DNA of 64,000 nt from Sesamum alatum (lineage: Eukaryota > Streptophyta > Magnoliopsida > Lamiales > Pedaliaceae), in NCBI GenBank assembly GCA_034509735.1, contig JACGWO010000011.1, forward strand, positions 21,312,979-21,376,978. The letters run 5' to 3'. Every line of letters begins with the position of its first letter. The first letter of the stretch is position 1. A program made the translations under genes and the position numbers. The notes below the pieces were generated by a model that searched no databases, was not told where the DNA came from, and saw only the letters and a list, made by a program, of their open reading frames with translations. Positions 11,201 to 23,200 of this stretch are shown piece after piece.

Positions 11201-11699
11201 GAAAAGGCGTGCTGCCGTCATGGTGATGAAGACAACGAGGGAGAGGGGGTGCACGCGACTGAAAGCACGAAGAGAACGACAATAGCAAAATTTCCTCATA
11301 GTCACAGTTCATGTCTTTTTAGCTCACTTTCTGTACGTGACTCTTATCTAGCAAAAACATAATCAGAACGTCGTCTACACAAGTGAACATATATAGACCA
11401 GCAAAGTTGGTGGCCGTCCCACGAAGGGTTGTGTTATCTAAGTTAAAACAAGAATCAACTGCATTTTCTTGAAAAACACAAATCACGACCCAGTTGACAT
11501 TCATGAGCTTCATAAGACAAAGATTGTAAGTTGTGTTGGGAATCAAGGCAGCCATTCTTGGTCAAGCCAACGACAAGAATGACGCTTAACAAAACCTGGA
11601 GTTTAATATCAAATGCCTCAATCAATAAGCATGTTTTATATGTACACAGAGTATGCATCAAAAGGCACGAGGCACAAACCGCTAATTGGTGTTTGCTTC

Positions 11700-13071
11700 C
11701 TACTGCTTGATGAATGGAGGAACGTCGCCTCTCATAACCCTCCAAGGCCCCCCATAAAACTTTGGCTTCATTAAGGGCACAGCTTCTCCAGGATGATCTT
11801 CCCAATATTTCTCCTGAAAAACATGGATTCCAGGAGATAATTAAACATTACAGAAATAAATTCTAATGAGCTGCTAAGCAAAACAGATCGTTGCTAATGG
11901 AAACGAGCGCTAGTTTCCTTGGTAAAGTGGAGCAATACGATCCAAAAGAAAATCAACCTTAAAGACAGAATGACCAAGTATTCTATCAGCGGGAGACCCG
12001 TTAAATCATGCTAGGAGACTCATTGGGAAAGTGCAAGAGTATGCTGACAGGATTGAATCATGATCTGGGCTCCCAAATAAATGTCATAGGCCTTTGAATC
12101 AATTAATTCCCAAATCTTTTCTATTCTGTGCAATATAATAGTACTTCAGTAATTGGGTATTAGAATTGCCAAAAGCATCGTTTTAAACAATACATGATAG
12201 AGGAATCGTTTGGAAACATCTTACACTCAAGAGCTACTCTTTCATATACTTTACTAGCACATGAAGCAACCTGCAGGCTAGAGATCGTAAGCCATGAATG
12301 AAATGAATTAGAAGAACAATGTTGCCAACAAAATTCTAGCTGAAAACATATATGATGATCAAACTATAACTCTTAAGAATATATATGTATATATATATAT
12401 GAGATGAAAGTGGTCAATAAACTTATAATAACAAAAATAGGCAATTCAAGTAATAATGACAGAGCATGAATACACACATTGAGAACATACTAATATAAGT
12501 CAAAAGTAGCAACCAGAAAATAAAGTAAGGCCGGCAACTAGATGCGCAGAAATGGAAGTTTGAAAGAGAAAAGAAGAGCCTGATTCTCAATGCAGGAATA
12601 TTTGAGCATAGCATCAAAACAAATTCAAGAAGTCCTAATTGAAGATTTGCTCTGCTCGAACAAGAACCATGTGATCAAACAGCTCAAATACTGTTAAAAT
12701 CATTTCTAAATCATCTCTTTAGGGCCCAAAAGATACACATTGAGCAGTGCAGATAAATGATTTCCTATATATATTTGACTGCCTATACTTCCAAGAAGCA
12801 ACCTTTCCACTGATCAAAGATATCCAGCGCAATCAAATAAGCAAAATACAGTCTCCATCACAAAACAGGCCACAGAAAAGCGGATTACCTTGTAGAGTTG
12901 CTCGGTGATTGCAGCGCCAATAACCCCAGTATAAAAAGCGCAGACATAGATGGTGACTAAGGGAGTAAAGGATTTGGGTCGCCTGTAAGGCTCAATCATG
13001 TCCCAGAGGAGCGTCTTCTCCCACTTTGTGTGCAGATAATCTGCGTATTTCCTCCACAGATAGCTTGCCAT
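11700..13071 (-). CDS. 98-residue plant mitochondrial-type membrane protein, EMB2752-like
   Basis: There are two coding exons. Exon 1 is 13071-12889 (61 codons, MASYLWRKYADYLHTKWEK... to LYK). A phase-0 GT-AG intron follows (12888-11814). Exon 2 is 11813-11700 (37 codons plus TAG), starting EKYWEDHPGEAV and ending PPFIKQ. One hydrophobic segment lies at about residues 36-56 (FTPLVTIYV...GAAITEQLY), with a basic aromatic N-terminus and a proline/glycine-rich tail (MKPKFYGGPWRV). This layout suits a single-pass organelle inner-membrane protein. I recognise it as a strongly conserved plant family. From memory it resembles Arabidopsis EMB2752 (At4g29660) or a small complex I-associated protein, and I cannot verify which. 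A second intron, within the 5' UTR (about 13105-13385), is plausible. Confidence 0.85.
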
Positions 13072-13764
13072 TCTTCTTTCTCGACGCCAACACTTTCTAC
13101 CCTGAAACTGAGCTGTCTCAAAGCAATCAACCTAAAAGCTTCCAACAGCCAAAAGAAGGGGCACGGAACAGGAAACTAAATCTTCAAACAATCAAATGGG
13201 CATTTAAACAAACAGGTAACAAGCAGTACAAGCAGCCACTTCAACCCAATCTGTTTCAAGAATCAGTCAGGCATCTCAACAAACACTTAATTTGCATTAG
13301 AGGTAGCTAAAACCAGCGAAAAATCAAAACATCCCTAAATTGAAATCCAGAAATTTAAAGTTCCAAAAGAGTGGGAATAAATTACCTTTGGATTGTGAGG
13401 AATGAATTCAGAAATAAGAACTTACTACACTGAATCAAAAAAGTTAAGGGGCGAAGTTTATCAAGTGCTCCTTCTTTTTCCCCAAACACGACTAACAAAA
13501 TTATTATTATTTTTGAATTGTGACTCAATACACGAGTTTATGACCGAATTTTTCAAAAAATCAGGGTATTTGTAATTATGCCAAACCTCATGAGAGGTAG
13601 ATGTAATTTACTCTAATTTTTGTCTCAAACCTTAATTCTATTAAATTTATGACCGAAACAACACGTGCATGTCACGAGTTTCGTTAAGTTTTGATGGGAA
13701 GTAAGGCTGTATCCATCAGGAAATTTAACAAAATTAAGGCTTAGGACTAGAATTGTAAATTTTC
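13072..13764 (-). other. 5' UTR/promoter side of the 98-residue protein gene
   Basis: On the minus strand a donor-like GGTAAT near 13386 and an acceptor TTTCAG near 13105 suggest a 5' UTR intron. From about 13545 to 13612 the sequence is the right end of a worn MULE-MITE (GAGAGGTAGATGTAATTTACTC). Confidence 0.4.
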
Positions 13765-14616
13765 GGGAAAATTACACCCTCTTCTCCTGAAGTTTGGTAT
13801 AATTATATGTAAACTTCTTGTAGTTTGAAAAATTACATCTAGTACCCTAGTTATAAAAGAAGTCAAAACCCACTAACAAAATTAATTAATTTACCTTTGT
13901 ATCCATAACATGTGGTTAAAAAGAACATGAAAATTTGAAAGACTAAAACGACAAAATTGACGTTCTATACGTCTAGAATTGAGCAGACGCTTTAGATTAA
14001 GAAAACAAAATTACATGGAATATTTTTTGGTATTATTAAAATATAACAAGGGATGTAAATACTATATTTATATTATTATAGTGATATGTTTTTAAAATTG
14101 AGTTATCAGAATATAAGTCTTCTAAAATATTTAGTTAAATTACATAATATAGTGTATATATTACACAGTTTTATAGTATATAAGTATATTCGAAATTAAA
14201 AAAAATAGTGTATATATATGTTAAGAGCTAAATTTATTTTGATCGGTTTAATTTATTTATTAATTAAAAATTATTTAATAGAATAATACTTTAAATATAT
14301 TACATTATTTACTCTTACGATTTAATTTAGTTATAAGAAGGAACTCACGTGCATAAATGTGTGAAATGTATAAGAGTAGTTTGATAATAAAAATATATAT
14401 ATATATTTATTTGACTTGTAATAAGTCACTCAAGGGCAATAATGAATTTTCATTCAATTTTTTTTGCTGATGTTAGCAAATTTTATCAATTTTATTAATT
14501 GAAGGATTTATTTATTGGATGGAAATAAAAATAAGAATACTAAGTGTAATTTCTCAAACCACAGGGGATCTACATGTAATACACCAAACCTCAAGGGAGG
14601 AGAGTGTAATTATCCC
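13765..14616. mobile_element. MULE-type MITE, 852 bp, orientation A
   Basis: Left end GGGAAAATTACACCC, right end GAGTGTAATTATCCC. The flanking 9-mers TAAATTTTC (13756-13764) and TAAATTTTT (14617-14625) differ at one base. Its interior is the reverse complement of the 18409-19281 element: ATTGACGTTCTATACGTC on one side matches the inverted tract around 19080 in the other. Confidence 0.85.
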
Positions 14617-15503
14617 TAAATTTTTTGGAGTTATGGCTCACAATATGGTGAATTCAAAATGATGGAACTAACATTGCAAAAAGACTAATTTGTAGGACGT
14701 AAAATGCAATTTTTCATATATTTGTACTTGTAAATTATATCTTACGTTGTGTTCGGACGGATGGATTAAAAAAACAAAGAATTTTAGGCTCCTAATAACA
14801 ATTTTTTTATATTTTGTTTGAATATTTTCATACAAAATAAATTTAAATCCTTCAATTGAATTTATATTTTGAGAAATATTGATTAACTTTAATTTCTTTC
14901 TTATATAAAGATTATTTTCCTATATTCGCTTATCAAATTTAAATTTTTTCATTCAAATGTAACCTTATATAAAATGATTAGTAAAAATTTTAAAATCGTT
15001 AAAAAGTTTATAACCTATTTGCTTAGGTTATTTCTTGTAAAAATATTGTTTCCGAAAAAACTAAAAGCAATTGCTTTAAATCAATCAATATCATTGAATG
15101 ATTACTGATTAGAAAACTTATATTTTCATGTAAAATCAATTTGAACAAAAATGAAAGACAATTAAATATTTACAAAATTAGTAAAATATTTTTCAGCTAC
15201 TTAAATGTACTTAAAATGAAAATTAAGTTTATATTTTCTCTCATTGTAGTCTTTAATACTTATTTTACAATTATCAAATATGAAAATGATTTCCTGAAAT
15301 TCACCTTTGAACTTTACTAAATGATTAATTAGTTAAAAGAGTTAATGAAATTAAGTAATTGGATTTAATAAGGGATATTAAGAATTGAACGCTAATTAAA
15401 GTAAAATTATTCTATAAAGTACTCATTATCTATACTATTTATAACATATTGTATTATAATTGGTGATGGGTGAATTTGCTACCATGGTCTTACATAACTA
15501 TTT
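14617..15503. other. AT-rich intergenic DNA
   Basis: Around 14745-14970 there is a weak inverted structure (GTTCGGACGGATGGATT to TTTTTTCATTCAAATG) that looks like an eroded MITE. The remainder is featureless and no gene is seen. Confidence 0.45.
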
Positions 15504-16201
15504 GGGTATGATTGGTACGAGGGAACGGGTTAGGAATGGAATATACATTTCTAATCTTTTTCCAAACACTGATCGGTATAACTTAGGAATAGCAATACTC
15601 ATCCCCTTGGGAATGTCCATTCCCATACGTATGGGATTAGGCATTCCCCCACTTATCCATGATTTTAGCTATTCTCAATAGATTGGGAATAATTTCTTTT
15701 ATATATTATTTTGAATGCATTAAATAAAATGAATATCATTATAAAATATTTAAATATGTGTTACTGAAATATAAAATATATAATATAAGAAAATAATTTT
15801 TTAAATATTTTATTAAATATAATATAAAGTTATTAACATCTTTATACACATTTTACTAAATATCACTACAAGTATATGCATTTTACTAGATAATAAGTAT
15901 TATCTAAAAAGTTTAAATATATGAAAACATCCAACAATATATATGTATATATATTATAAACTTATAATTAATTTAATATTTCAAAATAATATTTCTTATG
16001 TCATTAATGAGGCGTAGCTTAGTTATTTCTTTATTTTAATATTTAAGTTTCATTATTTAAATGAGTAATTTGGAAAGTTTTGATTCAGTTCCCTTTTCAT
16101 TCCTTTGGTATACCAAACATAGAAATAACATATTAAAATTATTTCATTCTGACTTTTATTCCGTTCCTACTCAATTCCATTCTTGCATATCAATCATGTC
16201 C
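15504..16201. mobile_element. Tourist/Harbinger-like MITE, copy 1, about 698 bp
   Basis: Left end GGGTATGATTGGTACGAGGG, right end TATCAATCATGTCC, which is inverted. It is followed by TTA (16202-16204), which is also the left duplication of the next element. The left flank (TTT) matches TTA at two of three bases. It is filled with ATTCC/GGAAT-type text shared with the next copy, and the frame at 15460-15681 is this text, not a gene. Confidence 0.7.
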
Positions 16202-16204
16202 TTA

Positions 16205-17347
16205 GGCCATGATTGGTATGAGGGAGTGAGGTGGAAATGGAGTTGACATTCCCAAGTCCATTCATATCCATATGATTGGTACAACTAAGGAAAGTAATTG
16301 ATCATTCCATAGGAATCCTTATTCCCTTAGGAAAGGGATTAGTGATTCCATCCCCATACCATGGTATTACCTATTCCTATGATGTTGGGAATGGAAAAAA
16401 ATATTTTCTTGACAAAATTATCCTAAACCAAAACAAAACCTATTTCTATCATCATATTCTTATTAAACGTCTTTTTCAAGTATATAACTATCAAAATTAT
16501 CAAGTAAATTTTATTGGCTCTCACCTTTTTAATATTTCTTCTTGTATGAGTACTGATTAATTTCTTTCTTCGTTCATGTGGGAATACTACTGCTGAAGAA
16601 AAATCATATGATTATGATGAAACCACGTAAAATAACATATAAAAACAACAAAAGTGCTATGAAAAACCAACTAATATCACTTCATCTCATCAGTCGGTCT
16701 CAGCGTCCACCATGCTTGTTCAGAATTCATCCCCTCTTGACCAACTTCCTTGCTTTTATTATGCAATTTTTTTGTTAATATATACCACACATATTTTTTG
16801 AAAATTATTTTATATTATTATTAAAAATTAATCCTCATAAAAGGTGGCTCATATTTTATTATTGAATATTCAGACAAAGTGATAAATGCGTTGTGATTAA
16901 ATTAGATTAATTGATTCGATTGTTCAAATTAATATAATATATTTTGCAGAAAAAATATTATCTATATGTTCTAAGTAAATAAATATTTTTTTTTCTCATT
17001 GATTTGTTTATTCATATATGAGATGTTTTATAAATTGCTTATAACATTCTATAAGTAACTTTTGAAAATACTACTATTATAAAATGCATTCAATGTTCCC
17101 AAAATAAAAATATATTAAAGGGCAAATTTATCATAAGAGTAATTTCATTCTATTAATAACCATTCCTTTCTGATTATCAATAATGTGAATAGAACCAATT
17201 AAGAAATGATTTATTCCATTGCCTTCTAATTCTTGTGTATACCAATCATAGGAATGCTATTCAAATGTGATTCCTTTCCCATCTTCATTCCTTTCCCAAT
17301 TTAATTTCATTCCCACTCAATATCATTCCTACGTACCAATCATGCCC
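16205..17347. mobile_element. Tourist/Harbinger-like element, copy 2, 1,143 bp, TSD TTA
   Basis: It begins GGCCATGATTGGTATGAGGG and ends with the inverted CGTACCAATCATGCCC, flanked by TTA at 16202-16204 and 17348-17350. That is the PIF/Harbinger target preference. No transposase could be read, and the small frames at 16276-16778 are internal non-coding text. Confidence 0.8.
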
Positions 17348-17350
17348 TTA

Positions 17351-18000
17351 GGGTGTTTGGGTGAACTTAGAAGCTTTTCAAAACAACTTATAAAATATTA
17401 CAAAGTGTTTGGTAATTTTTTTTAAGAAAAACACTTATAAGCTCTATAAATAAAATGTTATGAGCTTTTAAGTTCTTTAATAAAAAAAAAGTAAGAAGTT
17501 GTTAACTTATTTATAAGATCTTGACAAGTTCCTTCAAATGAATTACAAATTTTCCATTACTAATATTTATTTATTTTTTGAAGTGAAAGCGATGAATATT
17601 ATTAATTGAACTAAATCGATTACAACCAGTCCTGTTGACTATCAATCTCTAATAGAGATAATTACAACAATCATATATTGATCAATAATATCACATAAAT
17701 TAAATCTAAACAACCCCTTACTATTACAGTATACAAATAATCCTATTATACAGTAGGCTATCACCATGCCCCATTGGTGGGGTTCGAACCCATGACCTAT
17801 CATGGAATCTCAACCTTAACCACTAGGCAAAGAGATCATTGGTGTCATTACTAACATCTTACAAGCTCCATAATCTTATTTTATCCTAATACTTCATAAA
17901 TTTATTTTAAAATAAGATCTAACATCTTATAAGCTCTAAAAATATATTATAAGATTTATAATCTTATAAGATCTTTTAAATAAGCTTGCCAAACACGCTC
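17351..18000. mobile_element. MITE with GGGTGTTTGG ends, 650 bp, host of a SINE
   Basis: Left end GGGTGTTTGGGTGAAC, right end TTGCCAAACACGCTC. Flanks are TTA and TCA. It lies head-to-tail against the previous element with only TTA between them. The SINE at 17567-17845 was inserted into it, so without the SINE the element is about 360 bp. Confidence 0.65.
17567..17845 (-). mobile_element. tRNA-derived SINE, 279 bp
   Basis: On the minus strand an A box (TTGCCTAGTGGTTAAGG) and a B box (GGTTCGAACCC), with spacing like tRNA, form the head. The body runs to an AAAATAAATAAATA-type 3' end. A 12-bp target duplication with one mismatch flanks it: CATTACTAATAT (17555-17566) and CATTACTAACAT (17846-17857). 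It sits inside the 17351-18000 MITE and so is younger than it. Confidence 0.85.
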
Positions 18001-18408
18001 TCACTTATGGTAATCTCTCTCTATATATATTTTTTCTCTCTCCAACATTATACTTTTTATCTTTTTTTATCAACGATTTTTATAGATCCTATTGTACTAA
18101 ATTATTATTTTGTATATTTGAGTTTTATTGATACATAATTTGAATAAAAATTAATATAAACATGTTATTTTAAATTATTTTAAAAAAAGTTGTACACATG
18201 CAAAGTGTGCCACCGGTTAAAGTAAAATTTACTTGTGCTCATTCGTATATCACAAATGTGAACTTATTGAAGACGTAGAACTTACCATTTTATTGGTGTG
18301 TTAGTGTCAATATCTAAGTTAGATAATATTTTGGATAAATTACATTTACACTTTTAATCTATAGTTTATTTACGTAAATCATTCATATCTTTTGTATAAT
18401 TATAAAAA

Positions 18409-19281
18409 AGGATAATTACACTTCCTTCCTTTGAGGTTTGATGTAATTACATGTAGACCCCATGTAGTTTAGGAAATTACACCTAGTACCCTTATTTTTT
18501 ATTTCCACCCAACAAATAGATATTTCAATTAATAAAATTGATAAAATTTGCTAACATCAACAGAAAAACTGAATAAAAATCCATTTTTGCCCTTGGTTGA
18601 CTCATTGCAAGTCAAATAAATAGATTTTTTTTTATTTTATCAAAACTACTTTTATACATTTCACACACTTATGCATGTGAGTTTGTTCTTATACTTAAAT
18701 TAAATCATAAGAATAAATAGTGTAATATATTTAATATATTTAAAGTATTATTCTATTAAATAATTTTTAATTAATAAATAAATTAGATTGGTCAAAATAA
18801 ATTTAGCTCTTAATATATTATACACTATTTTTTTTTAATTTCAAACATATTTATACACTATAAAATTATATATAATATATATACACTATATTATGTAACT
18901 TAACTAAATATTTAGAAGACATATATTCTTATAACTCAATCATAAAAAAACATATCACTATGATAACATAAATATAGTATTTGCATCCCTTTTGATATTT
19001 TAATAATAGAAAAAAATATTTTATGCAATTTTGTCTTTTTAGTCTAAAGCGTCTTTATAATTCTACACATATAGGGCGTCAATTTTGTCTTTCTTTCAAA
19101 TTTTCATGTTCTTTTTTAGTTCTTTTTAGCCACATATTATGGGTAGAAAGGTACATCGATTACTTTTGTTAGGGGATTTTGACATATTTTATAACCAGGA
19201 GTACTAGATGTAATTTTTCAAACCACGAGGAATTTGCTTGTAATTACACCAAACCTCAGGAGAGCGAACTGTAATTATCCC
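18409..19281. mobile_element. MULE-type MITE, 873 bp, orientation B
   Basis: Left end AGGATAATTACAC, right end CTGTAATTATCCC. The flanking 9-mers TTATAAAAA (18400-18408) and TTCCAAAAA (19282-19290) match at seven of nine. The interior is an inverted copy of 13765-14616. The flanks (18340-18408 and 19300-19500) look like a further worn member of the same group. Confidence 0.75.
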
Positions 19282-19546
19282 TTCCAAAAATCAACCCTGC
19301 TAAAAAGTAGAGATAGTTTATATAATGATGATGACTTTTTAAGGGGTGTATGTATAATTTTTCAAAAAAACAAGAATAAGTTGTGTAAATAACGCTAATA
19401 CTTCTGATGAGTGTATGTGAATTATCCACAAAACAAGATTAATTTATATGAAAAGACCATAAGTCAGGAGGCGTAAATATAACTATCTATCCCTAATACT
19501 TTTAGGAGCTTTGACGAAAAAAAAAAAAAAAAATCCATAATATTTA

Positions 19547-19824
19547 GGGATAATTACATTTATACTCCCTAACCTATGGTATATTTACACAAATCAGCAC
19601 TTTCTTTTGAATAATACACATACACTACAAGAAATGTAAGCATCATTTACACAAACCACCCCTATTTTTTTTAAAAATTACACTTACACCCCTAAAAAAT
19701 ATCGACATTATTACCATATTACCCCTAATTTATAGCTATCAAGGATGGTTTCTGTAATTATATAAAAAACAAGAGTGGTTTGTATAAATACACTATAGGT
19801 CAGGGGTGTAAATGTATTTATCTC
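19547..19824. mobile_element. MULE-type MITE, 278 bp, exact 9-bp TSD
   Basis: Ends are GGGATAATTACATTTA and TAAATGTATTTATCTC. An exact 9-bp duplication TAATATTTA lies at 19538-19546 and 19825-19833. The element sits about 380 bp beyond the stop codon of the thioredoxin-like gene. Confidence 0.9.
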
Positions 19825-20204
19825 TAATATTTAAATCCCCTTAGTTGGGGGGTACCCACACCAGATTCACTATGAAATTAGAATTACAATTCCAACTTCT
19901 AGCAGTCAAATGGAACCAAATCTGTGCTAACAAATCATCAACAATAACAAGAGAACTATACTTGAAATTTTCACATAACAAAGTAATAGCCAGAACTGAA
20001 TCCAATTCCACCCAGTGGAGATATCATTACAGCACAGCCACAAGCCTATACAAAGAATGCAGTAAGATGAAATTGTTAAATTCCGTTTTCGACTAGAAAT
20101 CGCTACTATTATACAAAATCACTCGTCGATTCTTGCTATAATTGATTCCTGTATAGCACAAACGCAAACACACCAATATCGACAATTTCTTGAAATGTAA
20201 AGTA

Positions 20205-23200
20205 TTATGTTGCAGACGATTCGGCTTGCTTCTCCTTGGGGGGTGAGAGGCTTTCAAGGGTGAGATCGCCAATGCCTCTAGGGGGACCGATGCTGCAGCG
20301 AGCTGTGTTGTGTAATTCGATGGCGTCTTTTATTTTCTGAAACTGCAACAAGTTTTTCGACTATGAGAATTTGCATTCCTTTTGATTACAAAAGGGCTCT
20401 AGTCAAAACTCAAAAGTTGAGTACAACGATTTGCATGAGTTCTAAGTAGATTTCACATGCAATAATTCAACTACAAGATTATTTATTATGCTGATCAGAG
20501 AATCTACAAGGAAATGTTACACAGAGTAGGCTGACTTACTTTGGCAAGGGAACAAGAAAAGGAATCGAGCAGCCCGTCTGCTCCACGGTAGAAGTGGAAA
20601 TAAGGGAGAACCTTTACGTTCAAACTCTTGCACATGGGCTTGTTTTCATCAAAATTGACTTTCAAGAACAAAATTTCTGGATGTTCCACTGCAGTTCTGC
20701 ATAGCTGATTATACCGAACGGTATTGCAGTACTAATCAGTAATTGGAAAACCAATGTAATATATTAAGCGTTAAAGAAAGCAACAAGCAATAAATTTGCA
20801 TGCATTAATTCAAGTTGTGATAACATAAGGATGCGTACAGACTGAAAAGGCGACCATGTTAGGATTTTCCTAATCTGAAATAAACTTGTGCGCATTCTTA
20901 CTTGAGTCGTTTTACTTCGGTAAGGAATGATTTCCAAAGACAACACAGGAGCTGCTTATTATATACATCCTTTGCACTACCCAAATTGGCATCAGAATAC
21001 CAAATAGAGCGAATCTATAGGATCATAAATTAACAAATGTTGGTGCAATATCTATGATAGCTCGTGGATAAACTGAGTACCAAATAACATAGCATCTGGT
21101 AGGCGATTGCACCGGAAAAGTGATGGGCGAAACAAGAAAATTCAGCAACGACGAAAAAATTAATCTGTAAAGTAAATATGTGATTTCCCATGATTTGAGC
21201 AAAACTTTTTAGCCATCAATTGCTAATGCTCCTTCAACCAGACTAATGAGACTTTGAACTACACCAGAATTTAGTTTTGTTTTCACAAGACGGTCTTCTA
21301 TATTCAGAAACTTCAACAATAAAGAAAGTGAGTATGAATTTCAAAGAGATGCTATATCATTACCTTTCTGAAGCCTATTCTATCATTGAGGTAATGATGC
21401 TTCAGAGTAGAGTAAAAACAAACTTTACCTTGGGAAATAGTGCTCGGCAAGAAGCACACCATGTTCCATAGAACTCAACAATAACTAGCTTATCTCCAGC
21501 CTGACTCAATGCATTCAAGAATTCTTGTGTGGAGTGAATGTCAATCATATTTGGGCCTGCATTTCTTTCCCACCACTTCGGTTGCTCAGTCTCGGTAAGA
21601 GTTGCATGCATCTGATACCAAGCACCAGCAGAAATAGTCATCAATAACCTCAAGAAAGAGTTAACAAAAACTTTGACAGAATGATAGCCCACCAAACATC
21701 ACGTATTATTTTTTACAGCACGACATTCAACAGATAGAAAAACGACATCAGACAAAATTAGTTCCTGTATCCTCATGACAGAGACAAATAACAACACAGA
21801 CCATAAGAGGCACAGTATTTTCCTGTGCAAATTAGCAGTAGGTAAAACATCTTCTCTGAAAAATCTACATCATCACATTACTATCCAGATAGCCCTCATC
21901 CTTTTATAATTGATGTCAATTGTCTGCCACCATAGCGCCATATGATACCAGACAAAATTCCCTCAAAGCAAGCTGCTTCACCATAATTAAATACTAGCGT
22001 GTGTGGCAGACTCAAATGAGTGTGCACAATGAATTAGAAAATTAAAAAATTATGGTTACTTTTAAAAATACATTGAATTGCATAAATTCAAATAAAAAAC
22101 AAAAGATAGGGAGAGAAGGAAGTTTTGAGCATACATGGAAGTTGAAAGGGTGAGAAAGTTGGAAGTTAAGAAAGAAGAGTAAAATATTTGGTGAATAGGT
22201 ATTAAAAACTCAAAATTAAAAAATAAAATAAAATAAAGGGTGAATTACAAAGACCTCCCCTGAGATTTAGCATAACTACTGATACCACCTCGTTGTATCA
22301 AAAATTACAAATACCCCCTTGAAGTTTGTAAGTTTTAACCAAGGGCCTGAAATTTTGCCCTTGATTTTTTTTTTAAATTGTAGAAAAATCAACAGAGGCA
22401 AATCACATTATTGCTCATCTGTGTAAAAAAACGTAAGAAACATCTCCTGCGCATTTTTTTCCGGAAAAAAATAGAAAATTTTAAAAAATAATTCAATTTG
22501 CATAAGGGCATTTTGGTCAGTTCGCCCATAAAAATGGATGAAAATAGATTATTTGTTAGACGGTTACAAACCTCAAGGGGATATTTGTAATTTTTGAAAC
22601 AACAAGGGGGTATCCGTAATTATCCAAACCCCAGAGAGGTTATTGTAATTCACCCTAAAATAAAAGAAAATGGCAGACAAAAAATGTGAGACACCAAAAG
22701 AGTGCTCTCCCTTATTAATAAAGTATAGATGTAGTAGAGAAGCTGCACATTTATGAACACTGCAGAATCAAAACAAAGTGAACCAGTAAACATCATGTGT
22801 ACAAGACCAAGACGATGTATGGAAGCACAAGTTCGCTCTCAGATTCTTAAGAGAATCACAAAAAGAGTTCACTCAGTTTGATCACATTTAAAAGATCAAA
22901 TGACCAGTATTAAAATATTTAGTTAACAGCATGTATATTTGAGCAAAGGCAGAACGGAAAGGACTTTTGCTCTAGGAACTTCACACTAGAAGCAAATTGC
23001 ACGTAGATTTACAGTTTAATCATGTGGGAAATTTCACATTCCAAAGTTGGTTTCTTAGAATTATTTGTATATTCTTTTGGCTTTAGGGAAACATGCAACA
23101 ATGTATACCAAGACGAAATTAGGGTTAATGCAGTCAAAAAATAACACTAACATTGACAGACAGTTAAAAGTTCTCTTGGGCTGTTGAATATGCAAAAGGT

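Noticed and set aside
17770..17835. Possible tRNA gene on the minus strand with GGTTCGAACCC
   Set aside because: As above, it is the head of a SINE bounded by a 12-bp target duplication, and the acceptor stem is missing.
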